Source: Bacteroidetes bacterium UBA1941 (GTDB taxonomy: Bacteria > Bacteroidota > Bacteroidia > Chitinophagales > LD1). Taken from it: a DNA stretch of 64,000 nt. The first letter of the stretch is position 1, and each line of letters opens with the position of its first letter. The translations under genes were made by a program, and so were the position numbers. The DNA is taken from the NCBI GenBank assembly GCA_002336805.1, contig DDEZ01000011.1:186001-250000 (forward strand), given 5' to 3'. The notes beneath the pieces were generated by a model that was not told the DNA's origin, made no database searches, and worked only from the letters and a program-made list of their open reading frames with translations. Shown in pieces: positions 58,702 to 64,000 of the stretch.

Positions 58702-59739
58702 TCAGAACCTCCTGCTAGGGAGAGACCTGCTGCCCTTGAATGACTTGATGCTCTCGCCTATATAGGAGAGGCTGATCTCAAATGCACCACGGTTTTTAGT
58801 AGTAGCGCTCAGGCCAGAAACATTCACATCATAGCCAAAGCCGAGGCGGATATTGCGAAACTCAGCCATGGCCATAGGCACCACAGCGTCACCTACACGG
58901 TAGCGTACACCGAGGCTCATCGTGTTATTCTTGCGGAAGCCTGTCTGGAAGTAGTAGGAGAAGAAGAGGCCCGGAGTGATCTCGCGTGCTGGTCCTTGAG
59001 TCAGGAAGAGGAACTCAGGAGAGATACTCATCTTGTGCTTCTTATCGAGGAATGCCTCCAGGTTGAAATCTACTGTGATCTTGCGATACAGGTTGCCATG
59101 GCTCACACCGGTATTGACCAGCACCTCTTTAGGCTGGATCAGGTGGTAGGCACCTACACCCAGTCCGAAACGAACCTTGTCATGAAAGTTTGACTTCCAG
59201 TAGAGACCTGCGTTGAAATCGCCCGCTGTGTAGCCGCGTACATACTCCTCACGTGTAGTAGTGAGCGTCTGGTCATGGCTTACAAACTGGTCAGCAAAGG
59301 TAGGCTGGTCGAGGCGCTTCTGTATGAAGCCACCTTGCAGGCCTGCAGAGAGGCGATGGTTACCATCTTTGCCAAAACCCTGATGATAGGCGAGGGAGAT
59401 AGTAGCATTCAGGTAGTCCAGGCCGGCCTGTCCGGATTTATCATCCAGGAAACCTACACCCAGAGCGAGTTTGCCGTGCTTCAGGTAGCCCTCCAGGAGG
59501 GATACATCTGCATCAGCACCCACCGTGCGGAAACCGTATGACTGGCCCAGTGCTGACGTCCACTGCTGGCGGTAGAGCACAGCGAGGCGGTAGCTGCCAT
59601 CATAGTTGCCCACCAGAGCCGGGTTCAGCTGAGAGGCAAAGGTATAATACTGGTTAAAGTGCGGGTCTTGGGCCTTTACTGTAGTGAATGCGACAGCGCA
59701 TAATACAGCAAGGGTAATACTGCGTAAAGTATTCTTCAT
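58702..59739 (-). CDS. Type IX secretion system membrane protein of the PorP/SprF family
   Basis: A 345-residue outer-membrane beta-barrel. Signal peptide (SITLAVLCAVAFTTVKA), then QDPHFNQYYTFASQLNPALVGNYDGSYRLAVLYRQQW, the near-invariant PorP/SprF start, followed by paired amphipathic strands and a terminal aromatic-containing strand. Members bring specific cargo or adhesins (such as SprB) to the cell surface, each usually paired with one cargo. No giant adhesin gene is next to it; the 2947-residue adhesin lies 47 kb away. Upstream promoter at 59804. Confidence 0.93.
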   Translation of the reverse strand: MKNTLRSITLAVLCAVAFTTVKAQDPHFNQYYTFASQLNPALVGNYDGSYRLAVLYRQQWTSALGQSYGFRTVGADADVSLLEGYLKHGKLALGVGFLDDKSGQAGLDYLNATISLAYHQGFGKDGNHRLSAGLQGGFIQKRLDQPTFADQFVSHDQTLTTTREEYVRGYTAGDFNAGLYWKSNFHDKVRFGLGVGAYHLIQPKEVLVNTGVSHGNLYRKITVDFNLEAFLDKKHKMSISPEFLFLTQGPAREITPGLFFSYYFQTGFRKNNTMSLGVRYRVGDAVVPMAMAEFRNIRLGFGYDVNVSGLSATTKNRGAFEISLSYIGESIKSFKGSRSLPSRRF

Positions 59740-59803
59740 AAAAAGGGTTTAGTTTCTAGTGGCTAAAACTAAGAACTTATCCCAATCCGCAAAAATTTTT
59801 GTC

Positions 59804-59811
59804 CAAAAATA
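59804..59811 (-). promoter_or_regulatory. -7 element upstream of the PorP/SprF gene
   Basis: The minus strand reads TATTTTTG, an exact TAnnTTTG match, about 65 bases before the ATG at 59739. No strong -33 seen. Confidence 0.5.
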
Positions 59812-59879
59812 GTTGCACCCACCTACTTAATTCATTGAAAGGGAGATGTAAGGGAGCATGACTCACCGCTGCCTCAGTC

Positions 59880-60914
59880 TTAGAGCTCCGATGGACGATC
59901 ATCGGTAGTCTCTACAGCTACAGGGTCAGCAGGTATGACCAGCGGGGCGGGTTTCTGAGCCGGGTGGCGCTGGTAGTATATGCGTAATGCTATGACACCC
60001 AGGATACCTATGATGACCATAGCTATCGAGATCAGCTCTGCCTGGCGGAGATAGTGGCCCAGGATAGGGTAGGTGTCTCTGTCTGATACGGACCTGATCT
60101 GCTCTATGCTATAGCGCTGTATGCCAGTCAGGATGGCAAACACAAAAAACAGCATACCGGGCTTGTCTGTCAGACCTTTGCGTAGCAGGTGAAGCACCAG
60201 AAAAATGGCCGTGCACTCCAGAAACTCGTACATAGGTGTAGGGTAGACCGGCTGCGGCAGTTCATTGCACGGAGCATCCGTACAGTTAGGGATCGGCACT
60301 CCCTCGCCGGCTATATTATGCGCATAAGTATCTGACCAGAGCAGCTGGGGCATATAGGCTGGCTTAGGGTCGGTATGGGGGATACCCCAATCTCCATCTC
60401 CGGATATCTGGCAGCCTATGCGGCCTATACCCACTGCCAGTATAAAGCAGTACGCCAGCGCATCAAACATATGAGGGATGCGGATCTTTTTCACCAGGCT
60501 ATAGACCAGTAGCGCAAGGCCGGCACAGATCATACCGCCAAATACGGACAGCCCGCTGAAAAGTGTACTGACCAGCGAGTAGGCAGTAGGATGGTCAAAC
60601 ATACCCTTATAAGACTCCGGGCTCTCCAGGTAATTGAAGAAACTGGACCCTGTGATACCAAATATGGCACAGATGATGACCAGATCGCCTACCAGGTCTG
60701 AGGTCCACTCCGTCTGCCCCTTTTTGTGGCTCAGGGCAGGCATCCAGCCCAGTGCCTCGCGCCGGCGCAGCTCCAGTGTGATCACATAGGCAGCAGCCAG
60801 AAAGCCGCAAGCCACCATAAATCCATAGCTCTGGATAGGCAGCCAGTGAAAATTGATGTGGGTCACCTCACTGAGCCAGTCAGTGATGCGCGGATAGCAT
60901 CTCAGTAGTATCAT
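59880..60914 (-). CDS. lgt: Prolipoprotein diacylglyceryl transferase
   Basis: A 344-residue inner-membrane enzyme that attaches diacylglycerol to lipobox cysteines. LPIQSYGFMVACGFLAAAYVI at the start gives the Lgt first helix, and VGIGRIGCQISGDGDWGIP carries the conserved arginine of the catalytic region (Bacteroidota variant of the GRxGNFxNxExxG loop). PVYPTPMYEFLECTAIFLVLHLL and GIQRYSIEQIR are also typical. The length exceeds E. coli Lgt owing to a longer periplasmic loop around residues 205-240. It modifies the OmpA, DUF885 and small lipoproteins seen here. Confidence 0.93.
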   Translation of the reverse strand: MILLRCYPRITDWLSEVTHINFHWLPIQSYGFMVACGFLAAAYVITLELRRREALGWMPALSHKKGQTEWTSDLVGDLVIICAIFGITGSSFFNYLESPESYKGMFDHPTAYSLVSTLFSGLSVFGGMICAGLALLVYSLVKKIRIPHMFDALAYCFILAVGIGRIGCQISGDGDWGIPHTDPKPAYMPQLLWSDTYAHNIAGEGVPIPNCTDAPCNELPQPVYPTPMYEFLECTAIFLVLHLLRKGLTDKPGMLFFVFAILTGIQRYSIEQIRSVSDRDTYPILGHYLRQAELISIAMVIIGILGVIALRIYYQRHPAQKPAPLVIPADPVAVETTDDRPSEL

Positions 60915-61062
60915 GAGGCAATGATAAGCATAGAAAATGAGAAGCCAACCCGGCCGGCAGACATATCAGGCCGGTGGTCAGTATATATCGGTGAGGGCAG
61001 TTCCACTACATTTACCTAATTTGCGGTACGGTTATTGGATTTATCATATATAAACCCGCTCA

Positions 61063-62052
61063 TTGAGACACTTCATCCTCATACTGGTCCTCTGCTGCTC
61101 ACTGCCTGTATGGGCACTATCACCGGCTGCCGATACTGTAGCCCATACAGGTGCCTCACCCGGCTGTGACACCGTGCGCACCGGCGTCTATATCACCAGC
61201 ATACATGACATAGACTTCAAGCAAAATGAATATACCATAGATATGTGGCTGTGGATGCGGTATAAGAATCCTGCGCTGGATCTCTACAATAACCTCGAGG
61301 TGCCCCAGGCCAAGACAGTTACAAAGTCATTTGCTACGATAGACTCCAGTGGCGATGACCTCTATCTGCTCATGAAGCTGCAGTGCGTGATGCAGGACTC
61401 GTGGCGCATAGGCAACTTCCCCTTTGATGCACAAACGCTGCGCTTCTCTGTGGAGAATAGCCAGTTTGACTCTAAGTCTATGGTATTTGCGGTAGATACT
61501 GTAGGCAAAGCTTTTGATCCGCGATTTACCCTGCGGGGCTGGAATATAGATACCCTCAAAATACGTAGCAACGTGCGTAAGTATGAGACCAATTTCGGTG
61601 ATACCCGTATTACCAAGCCTCACATGGAGTACAGTTCCTTTAAGGTCAAAATAGATGTCAGCCGTGATGCGTTCGGCCTTTTCATGAAACTGTTTCTGGG
61701 GATGTATATGGCCTTTCTGGTAGCATATATGTGCTTCTTCATCCATATAGACAATACAGATTCCCGGTTTAGTCTCAGTGTGGGCGGGCTCTTTGCCGTA
61801 GTGGGCAATAAGTACATAGTAGATGCATCGCTGCCCGAGTCGGTCACCTTTACACTGGTAGACCTGCTGCATGGCATCACGCTGCTATTCATCATCCTCA
61901 CCATCATAGGCAATGCGATCAATCTCCGGTACAGCAAATTGAATCAAGACGCAAAAGCGCTCCGGTTCAATAAGCTGATGAGGCGCGGGGTACTCATCTC
62001 CTATATTCTGCTCAACGCTATATTCATAGCCCGTGCTATGTCCGCACAATAA
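61063..62052 (+). CDS. Prokaryotic pentameric ligand-gated ion channel homologue
   Basis: A 329-residue protein resembling GLIC/ELIC. A signal peptide (FILILVLCCSLPVWALS) precedes a beta-rich extracellular domain with YTIDMWLWMRYKNP and WRIGNFPFDAQTLRF, equivalent to the loop that contains FPFD in pLGICs. Four membrane segments follow: M1 LFMKLFLGMYMAFLVAYMCFFI, M2 RFSLSVGGLFAVVGNKYIVDASLP, M3 TFTLVDLLHGITLLFIILTIIG and M4 GVLISYILLNAIFIA. The arrangement of M2, then DASLP and M3, matches pLGICs closely. There is no disulfide Cys-loop. The start is TTG: an in-frame TAA at 61051-61053 leaves no alternative, and the signal peptide requires it. Ligand and ion are unknown. Confidence 0.8.
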   Translation: MRHFILILVLCCSLPVWALSPAADTVAHTGASPGCDTVRTGVYITSIHDIDFKQNEYTIDMWLWMRYKNPALDLYNNLEVPQAKTVTKSFATIDSSGDDLYLLMKLQCVMQDSWRIGNFPFDAQTLRFSVENSQFDSKSMVFAVDTVGKAFDPRFTLRGWNIDTLKIRSNVRKYETNFGDTRITKPHMEYSSFKVKIDVSRDAFGLFMKLFLGMYMAFLVAYMCFFIHIDNTDSRFSLSVGGLFAVVGNKYIVDASLPESVTFTLVDLLHGITLLFIILTIIGNAINLRYSKLNQDAKALRFNKLMRRGVLISYILLNAIFIARAMSAQ

Positions 62053-62213
62053 GGGTAGATCGCCTCATCCAGGTAGTCACATGGTATAGTGTTCCCTTTA
62101 GCCCAGACAAACTTGCAGTGACCAAAATCATCCCGGTGATTGACAATGCTTTTCGCTCTGTATTACCACATCGGGCAATTATTGCCTAATCTTACCTTTC
62201 AAATATAATAGCA

Positions 62214-63236
62214 ATGAAAGACGGTGTATACTACAGTGACTACCTCCAGCTCGATAAAATACTCAACGCACAGCAGCTCGAAAGCGCCAGGACTGATAGC
62301 GATGGTGCGCATGATGAAATGCTCTTCATCGTCATACACCAGGCTTATGAGCTTTGGTTCAAGCAGATCCTGTTTGAGGTGGAGTCGGTAGCCAATATCA
62401 TGGCTAAATCACACATAGCAGACAACTCCCCAGACCTCTACACGGTTCACCACCGCCTGAAGCGCGTAGTGACTATTTTACAGTTGCTGGTAGGCCAGAT
62501 AGATATCATAGAGACCATGACCCCGCTAGATTTCCTGGACTTTCGCGATCAGCTGCGCCCGGCATCGGGTTTCCAGAGTATACAATTCAAAATACTGGAG
62601 GCACTCCTCGGCCTGAAAATGGAAAACCGCCACGGTCAGGAGTACTACATCTCCCAGCTCCGTCCGGAGGATGTGGTCAAGATCCGCGAGGCAGAGAAGA
62701 AGACTCCGATGATCGTCCTGATCAATCAGTGGCTGGAGCGTATGCCATTCTTTGACGATCCTAAGTACTGGGAGGGCAAGGACCAGAAGGAATTTTGGAA
62801 TAAGTACCGCGAGATCTACGAGCAGAGCCTCAATCCGGCTGAGAAGAATAACATGAATGTATTTGACCAGCTCATGATGGGAGAGGAGCGCAAGCCCGAA
62901 TCGGCACTCAGCCCAAGAGCACGCCGCGCGGCACTCTTTATCATGCTGTATCGTGACTATCCGCTGCTGCAGCTCCCATTTGGCCTGCTCAATGTACTGC
63001 TGGAGATAGACGAGTGCCTCTCTATCTGGCGCTACCGCCACATGAGCATGGTGCATCGTATCATAGGTATGCGCACAGGCACGGGCGGCAGTACCGGCAA
63101 GGACTACCTCAGCGGCGCGCTGATGAAGCACCATATCTTTGCGGAGTTTGCCGGCCTCACTTCCTTCCTCATCGAGCGCGGCAAACTGCCCAGACTCTCC
63201 GATGAACTGAGGGCAAAACTGGGCTATAGTAATTAA
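62214..63236 (+). CDS. kynA: Tryptophan 2,3-dioxygenase
   Basis: A 340-residue heme enzyme of the kynurenine pathway. Hallmarks are VYYSDYLQLDKILNAQ, HDEMLFIVIHQAYELWFKQ (distal histidine), FRDQLRPASGFQSIQF and HRIIGMRTGTGGSTGKDYL. It opens the indole ring to N-formylkynurenine. No kynureninase or formamidase gene is in the window. Start ATG at 62214 preceded by a TACCTTTC sequence resembling a -7. Confidence 0.96.
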   Translation: MKDGVYYSDYLQLDKILNAQQLESARTDSDGAHDEMLFIVIHQAYELWFKQILFEVESVANIMAKSHIADNSPDLYTVHHRLKRVVTILQLLVGQIDIIETMTPLDFLDFRDQLRPASGFQSIQFKILEALLGLKMENRHGQEYYISQLRPEDVVKIREAEKKTPMIVLINQWLERMPFFDDPKYWEGKDQKEFWNKYREIYEQSLNPAEKNNMNVFDQLMMGEERKPESALSPRARRAALFIMLYRDYPLLQLPFGLLNVLLEIDECLSIWRYRHMSMVHRIIGMRTGTGGSTGKDYLSGALMKHHIFAEFAGLTSFLIERGKLPRLSDELRAKLGYSN

Positions 63237-63265
63237 AAATAGCAGACAAGTATATTCTAAATCGT

Positions 63266-63322
63266 AAAGAGCGCGGAGAACGCAAAGGAGTTTTATAAAC
63301 CTTCACGTTCTCCGCGCTCTTT
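63266..63322. terminator. Long inverted repeat between kynA and the EXPERA gene
   Basis: Perfect 17-bp arms at 63266-63282 and 63306-63322 around 23 bases; each arm contains GAGCGCGGAGAACG or its complement. It lies between two convergent genes and probably terminates both, but the GCGCTCTTTGCGGTTAAA wording also matches dispersed repeat vocabulary. Confidence 0.75.
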
Positions 63323-63344
63323 GCGGTTAAATATCTCGGTCAAA

Positions 63345-63842
63345 CTAGAACTTTCTGGCAAAAGGAAGTTCCTTTCTCATCCTGATGATGAGCAGGATAG
63401 GAATAAGTATGTATGGTGTATTCAGCGGCAGGAATTTGCCCGGATTCTGGCACCTCCACTCCGGCTCGCCAAAGAACTCTACACCGTATACGATCACACC
63501 TGTAATGACTGCTATCGCAGTGCCATACATGATAGCCGGCACCTGTATCCTGTTATAGCCTTTGATAAAAGCCCATACCAGCACGAGGTAAAAGGGCCCA
63601 TATACAAAAGCAGAAAGCCCGGTCACAAAGCGCATCCATACCGGAGGTGTGAGGAATAGTGGATCACAGTCTTTGGCATAGCCGTAGTTCATCTGCACAA
63701 AGACATTGGTACTACTGGCATCCAGACTACCCATGATAGTAGGCCATAGATCTGAAATCATAGAGGTGATAAAGAACAGCGAGAACATGACAATAAAGAA
63801 GTAGTCAAACTTGCGCTCGCTCAGCGGGAGGTTATTGGTCAT
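63345..63842 (-). CDS. EXPERA-domain (emopamil-binding / TMEM97-like) membrane protein
   Basis: A 165-residue protein with four membrane segments. Family signs are a first helix FIVMFSLFFITSMISDLWP, then CDPLFLTPPVWMRFVTGLSAFVYGPFYLVLVWAFIKGYNRIQVPAIMYG and NTPYILIPILLIIRMRKELPF, matching the EXPERA order (DP, PxW, family PFY, PxIxYG, PY). Eukaryotic relatives are sterol isomerase EBP and TMEM97; bacterial members have no known role. The gene is divergent from the final secreted protein gene and convergent with kynA. Confidence 0.85.
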   Translation of the reverse strand: MTNNLPLSERKFDYFFIVMFSLFFITSMISDLWPTIMGSLDASSTNVFVQMNYGYAKDCDPLFLTPPVWMRFVTGLSAFVYGPFYLVLVWAFIKGYNRIQVPAIMYGTAIAVITGVIVYGVEFFGEPEWRCQNPGKFLPLNTPYILIPILLIIRMRKELPFARKF

Positions 63843-63875
63843 AACTTTATATTTAGCTGGCCCAAATCAAATAGA

Positions 63876-63883
63876 TATATTTG
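63876..63883 (+). promoter_or_regulatory. -7 element for the last gene
   Basis: TATATTTG is an exact TAnnTTTG match, 20 bases before the ATG at 63903. Confidence 0.5.
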
Positions 63884-63902
63884 AATGAAAGAATAAAAAG
63901 AC

Positions 63903-64000
63903 ATGAAAAGCAAAGCACTCTTTTCTGTGCAGATCTTTTGCATCATGATTTTCAGTGTGATATTTGTGCACGCTATTGAGTCAAACAATTTTCATACCGC
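63903..64000 (+). CDS. Start of a secreted protein (3' end outside window)
   Basis: The frame opens at ATG 63903 and runs off the right edge without a stop. The first 32 residues have a lysine N-terminus and a hydrophobic core (LFSVQIFCIMIFSVIFVHA) consistent with a signal peptide. Nothing more can be said of its identity. Confidence 0.6.
   Translation, partial: MKSKALFSVQIFCIMIFSVIFVHAIESNNFHT

Overview
The window reads as chromosome of a Bacteroidota bacterium, most likely Chitinophagaceae or a close relative. Three kinds of sequence evidence support this. Many secreted proteins end in type IX secretion system (T9SS) sorting domains, and a PorP/SprF plus PorE-like OmpA pair is present. Promoters follow the Bacteroidota TAnnTTTG pattern rather than TATAAT. 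The gene set (YtxJ, DUF1501/DUF1800, M43 proteases, Mpl, rpsL-rpsG-fusA-rpsJ without tuf) fits the phylum. No species is assigned. I see no prophage, insertion sequence, CRISPR array or replication origin.

Layout. 1-2.7 kb: the 3' end of a class A penicillin-binding protein, then uvrC. 2.7-11.6 kb: one 2947-residue repeat-rich T9SS adhesin. 11.8-15.7 kb: a GMC oxidoreductase with a four-cysteine cluster and two tandem OmpA-type lipoproteins. 15.8-20.7 kb: a GT39 glycosyltransferase, a secreted M19-like peptidase, an ICMT-like methyltransferase, and an AT-rich PIN-domain gene that looks foreign. 20.7-25.3 kb: rpsL-rpsG-fusA-rpsJ-rplC, which ends at a strong terminator after rplC instead of continuing into rplD. 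25.4-29.7 kb: two M43 zinc metalloproteases sent out by the T9SS, flanking a small membrane protein. 29.9-32.9 kb: a CrtC/AttH-like domain fused to a polyprenyl diphosphate synthase, a GyrI-like protein and tRNA-Val. 32.9-38.3 kb: a bifunctional beta-oxidation protein, a polyglycine-rich surface protein resembling phage adhesins, and dapF. 38.5-44 kb: DUF1501, DUF1800 and a propeller protein. 44.1-48.4 kb: a DUF885 lipoprotein, DinB, an unknown protein, DoxX, YtxJ and a 45-residue lipoprotein. 48.4-53.2 kb: mpl, an AT-rich orphan, trxB, tig and tRNA-Leu. 53.3-56 kb: a T9SS cargo protein and two PlsC paralogues. 56.2-60.9 kb: the PorE-like and PorP/SprF pair and lgt. 61-64 kb: a pentameric ligand-gated ion channel homologue, tryptophan 2,3-dioxygenase, an EXPERA-domain protein and the start of a secreted protein.

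How the genes relate. Envelope biology dominates. Lgt would lipidate the lipoproteins seen here (two OmpA-type, DUF885, the 45-residue one). dapF, mpl and the penicillin-binding protein make or recycle peptidoglycan containing meso-diaminopimelate, to which the OmpA domains should bind. The PorP/PorE pair belongs to the machinery that exports the six recognisable T9SS cargo proteins. YtxJ, DoxX and TrxB indicate thiol redox maintenance, probably with bacillithiol.

The most unusual items are the CrtC/AttH-prenyltransferase fusion, the DUF1501/DUF1800 pair (Tat-like signal plus T9SS tail, partner without a signal), the S10 operon cut after rplC, the channel homologue, and several intergenic repeat elements with a shared vocabulary. 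All identifications come from reading motifs; no database search was run.
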